Position numbers and translations under genes: made by a program. A stretch of DNA of 64,000 bases, taken from NCBI GenBank assembly GCA_964575975.1, contig CAZNTU010000004.1, positions 13,759 to 77,758 on the forward strand. The letters run 5' to 3'. Source of the DNA: G963674505 sp964575975. Its GTDB lineage: Bacteria; Desulfobacterota; Desulfobacteria; Desulfobacterales; SKZT01. The notes beneath the pieces were generated by a model. It searched no databases. It was given only the letters and a program-made list of their open reading frames with translations, and had not been told where the DNA came from. This document shows positions 25,622 to 34,128 of this stretch, in pieces (the stretch's first letter is position 1; each line of letters opens with the position of its first letter).

Positions 25622-28600
25622 ATGCCGAAGCGTATTTTCATCAGCTACGCCACCGAAGATTCCGAAGCCGCCGAAAAGCTCTACGACCGCCTATCCTCGG
25701 AGGGATTCGACCCGCGGATGGACCGGCGCGACCTTCTGCCGGACCAAAACTGGAGAAACGAAATTCCGCGAGTCATCCGGAACAGCGAACATGTCGTTTT
25801 CCTGCTGTCCCCCCGTTCCTTGACCAAACGGGGATTCGTGCAGAAGGAACTGAAACTGGCCCTGGAAATCCTGGACGAATTTCCACCCGGCGAAATTTTC
25901 CTCGTGCCGGTCAAACTGGAGCCCTGCAAGCCCGAAGACTCGCGTCTTGCCGATATTCATTGGGTGGAGCTGTTTCCATCCTGGGAAAGGGGATTTTCCG
26001 ATATTCTTCGCGCGTTGAGGCACGGAAAACCGGAGGCCGGCCGCGAACGAAGCACGCCCCGTCCCGCCGCTCCGGAGAGAAAAAGGGGCGCCATTTTTAA
26101 TCTTAACGCAAACCAAATCAGCGGCGTCGTGCAAGCGGAAAACATCGAAAAACTCTCTTTCGATTTTTTCCGGAAAAACTTCTCCGCCGCGCAAGAGCGG
26201 CCGGCCAACGGGAAAAGACGTTCTTTCCAAGAAACGGAATCCCCGGCGCCCGCCGCGACCGCCCGACCCGAATCCCCGACCGTCCGCCTCCTGCATCTTT
26301 CCGACCTGCATTTCGAAACGCCAAAAAAAGTGGATACCTGGTTCAGCCAGCTCGCCGACGACCTGAAGAGGGAGCTGGGTTGCGACCGCCTGGACAGCCT
26401 CGTGGTCACGGGCGACGTGGCCTGCCGTTCTCTTCCCGAAGAGTACGACGCGGCCCGTATTTTCATCCGGAGAATTTTCGACGAGTTCGGCGTCGGCCCT
26501 TCTCGGACGGTCGTCGTGCCCGGCAATCACGATTTGAACTGGGACATTTCCAAATTCGAATGCTATTGTCCGGAATACCGGAGCAAGGTTGAAAAAAATC
26601 TTCGGGAAGGCGAATTCATCGTTGAAGGACCCGAGATCGTGGCGATGCGAATACCGGAAAAATATCATATGCGGTTCCGCCATTTTTCCGATTTTTACCG
26701 TGACGTCCTCGGAGAGCCGTACCCGCCGGAAGAAAGGAGCCAGGCGGTTTTTTGCCATTTGAAACAAGCCGGTATCCTGATTGTGGGGCTCAACTCCGCC
26801 TGGGAGACGGATCACCATGTTAGTAGAAAAAGAGCATCCATCCACCCCGACGCCATAAGCGACGCCCTGGACCGTATCCGTCTGAATCCCCAGTATCGAG
26901 ACTGTCTCAAGTTCGCCGCGTGGCACCATCCCGTAAACAGCCCGTCCGACGACCGCATCCGGGACGAAGGCTTCCTGGAACGGTTGGCCCAAGCGGGGTT
27001 TTCCGTCGCCCTGCACGGCCACATGCACAAGGCCCGGTCCGATCTTTTCCAATACGACAAGGGGACGGGGGACAGGAAAATCTCCATCGTCGGAGCGGGG
27101 ACGTTCGGCGCTCCGTTCGGGCAATGGACGCCCGGCCATCCGCTGCAATACAATCTTCTGAAAATCGAAGGGGATATTATGACCGTCGAAACCCGCCGCA
27201 GAGTCGAGATCGACGGCGCGTGGGCGCCCGACGCCATTTGGCTCCGAGGACGGGGAAAAGATCCTGCGGCAAGATACGAGATCAAGCTTCCTCGAAAGTT
27301 TCCATCGCCCCCGAAGCCCGAAAGCCCCGAGGACTCGCCCCCAACCGCGAACATAGACCCGCCCCCGGCCCCTCTCTCGGACTCGGAACTTCGAAGATAC
27401 TGCGAAAAGGCCGCCGCGCTTCACGAAAAAATCGACATGGTGGGTTTCCGAACCCGCGTTCGAGCGCGAATCGGCGTGGAGGAGATTTACATCCCGCTGG
27501 ACGCCGTGATCGACGACCGCGCCGCAGGCAAGTGCCGCTTTCTGGACGCCGAGGACGCCGTAAAGTGTCTGGAGGAAACCGGGGTCGGAAAGCGCATTTC
27601 GCTTCCGGACGCTTTCCTGACCTCGGAGAAGCTGGGAAAGAGGGGCATGGTGATTTTGGGAGACCCGGGCTCGGGCAAGACCACGCACCTGAAGCGGCTT
27701 ATGCTCTGGTGCCTTCGCGGAGGACTCTCCCGCCTTGGCCTTGCCGAGGATCTTCTTCCCGTGTTTCTTCCCCTCCGCGAATTGCGGGATACGAACAAGG
27801 GGCTTCCCCATTTCGTACAATCCCAGCTGCACAATCCCCACCTGGACCCGCCCCCTGATTTCGGCAAGCGCCTGTTGGAGCGGGGCCGCCTCCTGTTTCT
27901 CCTGGACGGCCTCGACGAGGTCGCGGACAGCAGCCAAAGAGACATCGTCGCTCGATGGATCGAGGACGCCCTCGCGTGCGAAACGGAAAAAAACTGCCGC
28001 TTCGTCGTCACTTGCCGGTTCATGGGATACACGGAACAGGCCCGCCTCAACGAAGATTTCATGGAGCTTCACGTCAGGCCCCTTTCCGAAACCCAGGCGG
28101 AGGATTTCGTCAGCAGTTGGTATCGCATCGTGGAGGAGGGGCTTTCCGAGGACAAGGAGCAAGCGCGAATCAAGGCGGACGAAGGCGCCCGCGACCTCGT
28201 AGGCAGACTCAAGGAGAAGGAGTTCCGGTCCGCCCGAGTCTTCGAGCTGACCCGGAACCCGCTTTTGCTCGCCAACATTTGTCTGGTCCACCGGGATCGG
28301 GGCGGACGGCTTCCGAAAAGACGCGCCAGATTGTACGACGAGTGCTTGGACGTGCTCCTGGAACTTTGGCAATGCGCCAAGAAGCTTCCCGTCGAAATGG
28401 AGGCCCCGAAAAGCCGCCGGGTCCTGCAATCTGCCGCGTACTGGCTGCACCAGGAGGAAGGCCGAGTGCGGGCGGACGCAAAGGAACTCGCGAAAGTGAT
28501 CGGCCCCGTGCTGGAGACCGTGGGCAAATCCAAGGATTCGGCCGAGGATTTTCTGCGTGCGATCCGGGACGGAAGCGGTCTTCTCACCGGGTGGGACCAG

Positions 28601-29773
28601 GAAAACTTCGGTTTCATGCACTTGGGATTCCAGGAATACTTGACCGCGCTGGAAATCCGACGCCGGGCCTACTCCGATCCCGACGTTTTGAAGGATCTCG
28701 CCTCCCGTTTCGGCCAAAGCTGGTGGCTGGAGACGAGCCTCCTGTTTCTGGCCCTGGACAATCCCTGCCCGTTCGGCCCGTTCATGACGGAACTCGTGAA
28801 ACAGCCTGCGTTCGCCTTGCATCCCGATTTGGTGGACTTGTGCGTCGAGGACGCCGCCGAGGTTTCCCTGGAGCCGTTCGAGACGCTTTTGAAAATCAAA
28901 CCGGGAAAAAAAGGCGAAGAACTCTGGGAGCGCCAATTTGCCGCCCTGCGTGTGCTGGCCCGCTTGGACGGGTCCGCGTTGGAAAATTTGAAATCCCGAC
29001 TTTCGAAACACCCGTACGAGAAAATCAGAAGGCTATGGGAGTCGAGGCCGGACGATAAGACCGGGGAAATTTTCTATTCCAATCCCGGCGGCTACGAATT
29101 GGTGAAGATACCAGGAGGAGAATTCATGATGGGAGCGCCGGAATCTGAGTTGGAATACGATTGGGAAAAACCAGTTCACTTGGTGAAGGTGAAAAGTTTT
29201 TATATGGGAAGATACCCGGTCACCAACGAGCAGTACGCCAAATTTCTGGAGGCGGTTCCGGGAAGTTCCGAACCCGAATACTGGTCGAATCGCAGCTTCA
29301 ACCAGCCGAATCAGCCAGTCGTGGGTGTGAGCTGGCAGGACGCCCGCGCGTACGCCGAGTGGGCGGGGCTGAGGTTGCCGTCCGAGGCCGAATGGGAATA
29401 CGCCTGCCGGGCCGGCAGTAAGACGAAGTATTGCAACGGGGATAGCGAAGAAGCCCTCGACCGCGTGGGTTGGTACGACAAAAATTCCGGAGCCAGGCTT
29501 CATCCGGTCGGGGAAAAGGAGCCTAACGAATTCGGATTGTACGATATGCACGGAAATGTTTGGGAATGGGTCGAGGACGACTGGCATTCGAATTACAATG
29601 GCGCGCCCGAGGACGGCTGTGCGTGGATTGACCACCCGAAAAGGGTGGCCAGGCGGGCTTTTCGCGGGGGCGGCTTCGGCTCTTGGTCCCTCTTTTGCCG
29701 TTCCGCGTTTCGCCTCCACAGGGCGCCCGCCCTCCGGCTCCTTAATTTGGGTTTTCGCCTCGCGAGGTCGTAA
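25622..29773 (+). CDS. TIR - metallophosphoesterase - NACHT NTPase - FGE-sulfatase-like protein
   Basis: A 1383-residue NLR-like conflict protein. Domains: TIR at 1-135 (RIFISYATEDSEAAEKLYDRL, QKELKLALE with a candidate catalytic Glu); linker with NQISGVVQAENIEKL at 164-178; calcineurin-like phosphoesterase at 220-520 (LSDLHF, TGDVA, PGNHDLNWD, HHPVN, HGHMHK); NACHT STAND NTPase with Walker A GDPGSGKT at 680-687 and Walker B FLLDGLDEVAD near 759; helical region; and an FGE/C-type-lectin-like domain from 1157. TIR domains of this kind usually cleave or cyclise NAD, and NACHT domains oligomerise on ligand sensing. The C-terminal 41 residues lie in a DGR-like variable region. FGE catalytic cysteines do not appear conserved, so the domain is a sensor rather than an enzyme (inference). 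The start at 25622 follows CCGGAGG. Confidence 0.9.
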   Translation: MPKRIFISYATEDSEAAEKLYDRLSSEGFDPRMDRRDLLPDQNWRNEIPRVIRNSEHVVFLLSPRSLTKRGFVQKELKLALEILDEFPPGEIFLVPVKLEPCKPEDSRLADIHWVELFPSWERGFSDILRALRHGKPEAGRERSTPRPAAPERKRGAIFNLNANQISGVVQAENIEKLSFDFFRKNFSAAQERPANGKRRSFQETESPAPAATARPESPTVRLLHLSDLHFETPKKVDTWFSQLADDLKRELGCDRLDSLVVTGDVACRSLPEEYDAARIFIRRIFDEFGVGPSRTVVVPGNHDLNWDISKFECYCPEYRSKVEKNLREGEFIVEGPEIVAMRIPEKYHMRFRHFSDFYRDVLGEPYPPEERSQAVFCHLKQAGILIVGLNSAWETDHHVSRKRASIHPDAISDALDRIRLNPQYRDCLKFAAWHHPVNSPSDDRIRDEGFLERLAQAGFSVALHGHMHKARSDLFQYDKGTGDRKISIVGAGTFGAPFGQWTPGHPLQYNLLKIEGDIMTVETRRRVEIDGAWAPDAIWLRGRGKDPAARYEIKLPRKFPSPPKPESPEDSPPTANIDPPPAPLSDSELRRYCEKAAALHEKIDMVGFRTRVRARIGVEEIYIPLDAVIDDRAAGKCRFLDAEDAVKCLEETGVGKRISLPDAFLTSEKLGKRGMVILGDPGSGKTTHLKRLMLWCLRGGLSRLGLAEDLLPVFLPLRELRDTNKGLPHFVQSQLHNPHLDPPPDFGKRLLERGRLLFLLDGLDEVADSSQRDIVARWIEDALACETEKNCRFVVTCRFMGYTEQARLNEDFMELHVRPLSETQAEDFVSSWYRIVEEGLSEDKEQARIKADEGARDLVGRLKEKEFRSARVFELTRNPLLLANICLVHRDRGGRLPKRRARLYDECLDVLLELWQCAKKLPVEMEAPKSRRVLQSAAYWLHQEEGRVRADAKELAKVIGPVLETVGKSKDSAEDFLRAIRDGSGLLTGWDQENFGFMHLGFQEYLTALEIRRRAYSDPDVLKDLASRFGQSWWLETSLLFLALDNPCPFGPFMTELVKQPAFALHPDLVDLCVEDAAEVSLEPFETLLKIKPGKKGEELWERQFAALRVLARLDGSALENLKSRLSKHPYEKIRRLWESRPDDKTGEIFYSNPGGYELVKIPGGEFMMGAPESELEYDWEKPVHLVKVKSFYMGRYPVTNEQYAKFLEAVPGSSEPEYWSNRSFNQPNQPVVGVSWQDARAYAEWAGLRLPSEAEWEYACRAGSKTKYCNGDSEEALDRVGWYDKNSGARLHPVGEKEPNEFGLYDMHGNVWEWVEDDWHSNYNGAPEDGCAWIDHPKRVARRAFRGGGFGSWSLFCRSAFRLHRAPALRLLNLGFRLARS
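29648..29773 (+). repeat. DGR-like variable region VR1 (3' end of TIR-NACHT-FGE gene)
   Basis: These 126 bases encode the last 41 residues and the stop. They align without indels to 33717-33842: 107 identical, 19 different, with 10 differences at codon position 1, 5 at position 2 and 4 at position 3. Ten of the 19 sites have adenine in one copy. The frame is RGG.F..W..F.RSA.RL...PA.R.L.LGFRLARS with the dots variable, the usual pattern of FGE-type DGR targets. Only the paired copies were compared; no template was seen. Confidence 0.8.
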
Positions 29774-30180
29774 CCCTTTATACTTTAACCCTTTTACCCT
29801 TTACAAGGCGGAGGCGGGCGGGCATGGACGGTTATGCTCGGCATCTTCCATACTCGCTGGAAGCCTTGTTCTTTCCGTCGTGACACTATTAAGGGCCGAG
29901 GACAAAATGAACGGAAGATATTTCTTCATGGATTCCCCGGGCCTTTTCGTCCGTTATGGACGATATAAAGTTTGAAGGATTACGGATTTCCGTCGTCCCT
30001 TGGAGGTTATGTGATCCAGTCTGCTGGAATTTAAGGGTTTATCGCCTTGAACAGAAGTTGGAAAGGGACTATGATTGTTTCCGAAAGGTTTGAAACCAAT
30101 GAAAATGCTGCCCCAATTTTTCAAAAAAGTAAGGCAAGGCAATTCAAATCTTTGGTTTGAAATAAAAGAGAGGATGAAAT
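29774..30180 (+). other. Conserved 3' flank of VR1 with GC-rich block and hairpin, then empty spacer
   Basis: The first 72 bases match 33843-33914 at the same offset with 8 differences; 5 of the first 6 involve A in this copy. A GC-rich block, GGCGGAGGCGGG, starts near 29807. At 29824-29852 ATGGA...ATGC-TCG-GCAT...TCCAT can fold into a hairpin. This resembles an initiation-of-mutagenic-homing region plus target hairpin. The remaining 330 bases show no gene or recognisable element. Confidence 0.6.
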
Positions 30181-30417
30181 ATGCGCCAAAATATCGAAGA
30201 ATTAACCGCCGAATTAATACGTTTGCCCAAGAGGGAACGTTTGGAAATCGTCCGGTTTCTACTTTTTCTCGATAATCGTTCGATAGAATCCGACGATATA
30301 GACGTCGCTTGGGAAGAAGAAATCGCGGAAAGGGTCCTTGCCGTCGATGAAGGAAGTGCTGTCGGCATTGATTACGACGAAGCTATGCGAAAGATCGAAC
30401 AGCGTTTTTCGTCATGA
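30181..30417 (+). CDS. Addiction-module antitoxin, RelB-like
   Basis: A 78-residue acidic protein with LTAELIRLPKRERLEIVRFLL at the N terminus and VAWEEEIAERV followed by YDEAMRKIEQRF at the C terminus, the pattern of the short addiction-module antitoxins paired with ParE/RelE toxins. The N-terminal half would bind DNA or dimerise, and the C-terminal helix would wrap the toxin. Its stop overlaps the toxin start by four bases (ATGA), so the two are translationally coupled. AGAGG precedes the ATG. Confidence 0.85.
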   Translation: MRQNIEELTAELIRLPKRERLEIVRFLLFLDNRSIESDDIDVAWEEEIAERVLAVDEGSAVGIDYDEAMRKIEQRFSS

Positions 30418-30719
30418 AAAAAAGATTCCTTCGACAAGCACTTGATGAATTTATCGATGCAATCAATTATTACGAAGAACGGCAGGCCGGGTTAGGGTTG
30501 AGGTTTAAGAACGAAGTTGATCGGCACGTGAAATGGATTTTGGAAAACCCCCTGGTTCCAAGAAGACGAAGTGGAGGTTACCGTAGAGTCAACGTTAAAG
30601 TATTCCCCTACAACATAGCCTACATTATTCGTGGAGATACCTTGTGGATACTTGCGATCGCGCATAATCATCGCAAACCTGAACATTGGATTAAAAGGAA
30701 AAACGAAATCGGCGCATAA
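30414..30719 (+). CDS. ParE/RelE-family toxin
   Basis: A 101-residue basic protein of the RelE/ParE superfamily: ALDEFIDAINYYEERQAGLGLRFKNEVD (two helices) followed by YRRVNVKVFPYNIAYIIRGDTLWILAIAHNHRKP, the four-strand core. Family members either cleave mRNA on the ribosome (RelE) or poison gyrase (ParE); the HNHRKPEHW end is typical of the ParE-like subgroup. The frame is intact, unlike the vapC further on. It lies between the two NACHT genes. Confidence 0.88.
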   Translation: MKKRFLRQALDEFIDAINYYEERQAGLGLRFKNEVDRHVKWILENPLVPRRRSGGYRRVNVKVFPYNIAYIIRGDTLWILAIAHNHRKPEHWIKRKNEIGA

Positions 30720-30965
30720 CGAAGATTAACCGAGAAGGAAGATGTTTTCGCCTTGAAAATTCCGCAACTAAAGACAACTATTTTTGTGCCGTACATGTTG
30801 CCGATCACACTCATAACGGTCGTATCCCCGTTAATAGGTATCAACCACCTCCTCTATCCCTCGCCGGGTATCGCCCGGTCGAATAGTCCCAGGGCGTTGC
30901 GGTTGTTAGCGCTCTCATGCGATGTTCCAAAACGGTGCTGACCATCTCTATTAGGCGGAAACGAA
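30720..30965 (+). other. Spacer upstream of the second NACHT gene
   Basis: About 250 bases with no gene. GGCGGA lies close upstream of the ATG at 30966. Nothing similar to the region upstream of the first NACHT gene was seen, so only the 3' ends of the two genes are closely shared. Confidence 0.4.
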
Positions 30966-33842
30966 ATGAACGACTGGAAAACGATAATCGAAACGCTCGC
31001 ATCCGGAATCGAGGGTCCAGGCACACCCGAGCGGAATCGGATTTTCAACGATCTTTCCCGCGCTGTCGCCGACCACATCGAAGCCTCTGGAACCGAAAAG
31101 GCGAAGCTCGTCTTCGACGAATTTCTCCAAAACCCGGATGTCTGGAAAAAACCGTTGCTTCTTTGCCTCCGGGAATCCGGCGGCATGGCCGGCGGCGAAT
31201 TGGCGCGGTTGGCAAAAGAGATCGACGAGGCCAAGCCGGATGAAACCTCCCGTGCTCCGGATTTCGGCATCCGGGCCGAAAAGATCGAAGGAGCGGTCCA
31301 GGCGGAAAGAATCGGGAACCTGACGCAGCAATACATCGCCGAGAGCAGCGTGGTGATCGCGGAAAACGGTTCCACGGTCTTTTTCGGTTCGATCCCGGAA
31401 ATCAAGGTCGAGGACAAAGGCCCGGCCATGACGAAATACCTGGAGCACATGATCGGGCGCAACCGGTTTCTCCAGTTGCAGGGGATTCGTTCCGGGGGTA
31501 GGCTCGTGCATATCGAACTGGAGCGCATTTACATTACGCTCAGGACCAACCCGGATAGGGACTCGTGCGAAGAGGAGGCTTGGCTGGCTTCCCAGGCCGA
31601 GACCGCGCCGGGCGAGTCTCTCCGCCGGGAGCAAGCCTGCGAACGGCAACCCGAAAGCGTGTCCGTAAGCGTCGAGGAGGCGCTGGCAAGGCACGACCGT
31701 CTGGTGGTGCTGGGCGATCCGGGGAGCGGAAAAACCACCCTGTTGCGCTACCTTTCCCTTCTGTACGCGGAGGACATGGCGACAGGCGGCGGAAAAGTCC
31801 GCGAAAAGCTGGAGTTGGACGAGTCGGGCAGGCTTCCGATCTACATTCCCCTCGGGCAAATCGGGCGATACGTGGAGGCCCACGCCATCGATCGGGACGG
31901 CACCGCAGGGCACGGCGTCCTGATCGATTTTCTGGTCAAGTCCTTGAAGGAGGACCGGATCGATCTCGACGAAAACTTTTTCGACCCTTGGCTCGCCGAG
32001 GGTAAAGCCGCCGTGTTTCTGGACGGGCTTGACGAGGTTGCCGATCCCAAGCTGAGGGGAACGGTTTCGAGGCTGGTGGAATCCTTCGTCCGGGGCAACC
32101 CCAGGTGCCGGTACGCCGTGACCAGCAGAATCGTGGGCTACAAAGGCACGGCCAGGCTGGGGGAGGGCTTCAAGATCACGACCATTCGGGATTTCAGCAT
32201 GAAGGACGTGGAGAGCTTCCTGGGCAACTGGCACCTTCTGGCCGAGTACGGAAAGGGAGACGCGGGCGAAGAAGCGCGAAACCGGGCCGCAAGGCAGACC
32301 CGTCGTCTGCTGGACGCCATCGAGGCGAACGAGCGCATACGGGAGCTTGCCATCAATCCCCTCATGCTCACCGTGATCGCGCTCGTGCATCGCGACCGCG
32401 TGTCCCTTCCCGACCGGCGGGCCGAACTCTACGCGGAGGCCGTGGACGTTCTCCTGGGAAAATGGGACGAGGCAAAGGATGTCGGGGAGATTTCGGTCCT
32501 GGGAAAAAAGAAGTTCGACGCGGGCGACAAGCGCCTGGTGTTGCAAGGCGTCGCCATGGCCATGCACCGGAGCAACCAAAAGGAGATTTCCTCCGAGGAG
32601 CTGCGAAAACACTTGGAGAGCGCGTTTTCGGATTTCATCAAGGAGAAGGAGGAAATCCGCGAGGCGGCCGAGAGGTTTATTCGTGTAATAGAGGAACGCA
32701 CCGGGCTTTTGGCCGCGAGAGGGCAGGGTGCGTATTCCTTTTCTCACCTCACGTTCCAGGAATACCTGGCCGCGCTGTCCATCGCCGAAAGGGAGGATTA
32801 CATCCCGTTTACGCTTCGATGCGCGCAGATGCGATGGTGGAGGGAGGTAATCCTTTTGGAGGCGGGCTATCTGGGCACGCAGGGAAAAAAGCGCGTTTCC
32901 CGCCTGATTCGCGCCATCGCGGACTTGAAGGAGGAGCCCGAACCGTTCCACAATCTGGTTCTCGCCGCAGAGTGTCTGAAGGACGCCGGCGACAGCAGGG
33001 TGGAGGGAAACCTGAAAAGGGATGTCATGGTCAGGCTTCGAAAAGGAGTGGAAAAGCCGCCTCCCCTGATCGCCAAGTGGACCAGGCGCTTCGGGGCCAA
33101 GGAATGGATCGAATACCGGTCCGCCGCCATGGACGCGCTGGTTCGAATCGGCGCGGGTTTTTGGAGCATGCCCTACGGGGAGCCCGAGTGGGTGGAGATA
33201 CCGGCGGGCGAATTCGTCATGGGGGAAGGCAAGGAGCGTAAGGTCCACCTGGACGCCTACGCCATATCCAAGGTTCCGGTCTCCAACGCCCAATACCTTT
33301 TGTTTGTAAAAGATGTCGGGTACGAGCAGCCCGGACATTGGACCGACGGCAAACCTCCCAAAAACATCGAGAGCCATCCGGTCGTGAACGTTTCCTGGTT
33401 CGACGCGGCAGAGTATTGCAACTGGCTTGGCCACAAGACGGGCAGAAAAATCGGTTTGCCCACGGAGGCGCAATGGGAAAGGGCGGCAAGGGGGATTGAC
33501 GGCAGGATATTTCCATGGGGTAATAAATGGGACCCGCTAAAGTGCAACAGTGCCGAATTGGGGATAGTGAATACGACGCCGGCGGGCATTTTCCCGGAAG
33601 GGGCTTCCCCGGAAGGCGCGTTGGACATGATGGGGAATGTTTGGGAGTGGTGCTTTGATTGGTACGGTCCATTTCAAGACCATTTTGCCAGGGATCCGAA
33701 AGGGTCAAAAGACGAGGCCAGGTGGACATATCGCGGGGGCAGCTTCGGCTATTGGTCCTTCTTTGGCCGTTCCGCGCTTCGTCTCAGCGGGGGGCCCGCC
33801 TTTCGGCACCTTCATTTGGGTTTTCGCCTCGCGAGGTCCTAA
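30966..33842 (+). CDS. NACHT NTPase with C-terminal FGE-sulfatase-like domain
   Basis: A 958-residue STAND protein. Residues 1-95 are a small all-helical domain of the kind that serves as an effector-associated adaptor. Next comes the motif EKIEGAVQAERIGNL at 105-119, matching the linker of the TIR protein. NACHT follows: Walker A GDPGSGKT at 250-257, Walker B AVFLDGLDEVAD near 349, then a helical region (AINPLMLTVIALVHRDR, FSHLTFQEYLAAL). The FGE-like domain begins at 742 (WVEIPAGEFVMG) and runs to the end, with VVNVSWFDAAEYCNWL, GLPTEAQWERAARG, GNVWEWC. Its last 41 residues are in VR2. Since it has no catalytic N-terminal domain, it may recruit a partner effector or work with the TIR protein upstream. 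Confidence 0.88.
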   Translation: MNDWKTIIETLASGIEGPGTPERNRIFNDLSRAVADHIEASGTEKAKLVFDEFLQNPDVWKKPLLLCLRESGGMAGGELARLAKEIDEAKPDETSRAPDFGIRAEKIEGAVQAERIGNLTQQYIAESSVVIAENGSTVFFGSIPEIKVEDKGPAMTKYLEHMIGRNRFLQLQGIRSGGRLVHIELERIYITLRTNPDRDSCEEEAWLASQAETAPGESLRREQACERQPESVSVSVEEALARHDRLVVLGDPGSGKTTLLRYLSLLYAEDMATGGGKVREKLELDESGRLPIYIPLGQIGRYVEAHAIDRDGTAGHGVLIDFLVKSLKEDRIDLDENFFDPWLAEGKAAVFLDGLDEVADPKLRGTVSRLVESFVRGNPRCRYAVTSRIVGYKGTARLGEGFKITTIRDFSMKDVESFLGNWHLLAEYGKGDAGEEARNRAARQTRRLLDAIEANERIRELAINPLMLTVIALVHRDRVSLPDRRAELYAEAVDVLLGKWDEAKDVGEISVLGKKKFDAGDKRLVLQGVAMAMHRSNQKEISSEELRKHLESAFSDFIKEKEEIREAAERFIRVIEERTGLLAARGQGAYSFSHLTFQEYLAALSIAEREDYIPFTLRCAQMRWWREVILLEAGYLGTQGKKRVSRLIRAIADLKEEPEPFHNLVLAAECLKDAGDSRVEGNLKRDVMVRLRKGVEKPPPLIAKWTRRFGAKEWIEYRSAAMDALVRIGAGFWSMPYGEPEWVEIPAGEFVMGEGKERKVHLDAYAISKVPVSNAQYLLFVKDVGYEQPGHWTDGKPPKNIESHPVVNVSWFDAAEYCNWLGHKTGRKIGLPTEAQWERAARGIDGRIFPWGNKWDPLKCNSAELGIVNTTPAGIFPEGASPEGALDMMGNVWEWCFDWYGPFQDHFARDPKGSKDEARWTYRGGSFGYWSFFGRSALRLSGGPAFRHLHLGFRLARS
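33717..33842 (+). repeat. DGR-like variable region VR2 (3' end of NACHT-FGE gene)
   Basis: The counterpart of 29648-29773, offset 4069 with no indel. Residues differing from VR1 include Y/F, S/G, Y/S, F/L, G/C, L/F, S/H, G/R, G/A, F/L, H/L and H/N. The block TTTGGGTTTTCGCCTCGCG and the palindrome CCTCGCGAGG before the stop are identical in both copies. Upstream of 33717 the two genes diverge quickly, including at synonymous sites. Confidence 0.8.
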
Positions 33843-34128
33843 CCCTTTTTACTTTTACCCTCTTTCCCTTTGAAAGGCGGAGGCGGGGGGGCATGGACGG
33901 TCATGCTCGGCATCCGTCCATTCCCCCCCGCCGGAGCCTTCGGCTTTTGTCGCAACGACGCATTGCCCGAAACAATTCACCCGGACAATGCCGATTTCCA
34001 ATTTCGGTTCCCGCTGCCGACCGATGAAACCCGAAAGAGTCCGTTTTCTATCTGACACACCCTTGACCGATTCCCGGTTCCACAATAAATTCGGAGAAAT
34101 GCATAATCCCGTTTTCAAGAGAAAAAAC
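33843..34128 (+). other. 3' flank of VR2 with GC-rich block and perfect hairpin
   Basis: GGCGGAGGCGGG starts near 33876. At 33893-33921 ATGGACGG pairs with CCGTCCAT around an inner ATGC-TCG-GCAT. DGR targets often carry a short hairpin just downstream of the variable region, and this is a good candidate. The remaining bases to the antitoxin at 34129 are featureless. Confidence 0.6.

Noticed and set aside
25691..29011. A 1106-codon open frame on the minus strand opposite the TIR-NACHT gene
   Set aside because: It is an antisense shadow created by high GC at third codon positions; the plus frame has recognisable domains throughout and a good ribosome-binding site.
30951..33473. An 840-codon minus frame opposite the second NACHT gene
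   Set aside because: Antisense shadow of a gene with clear Walker and FGE motifs.
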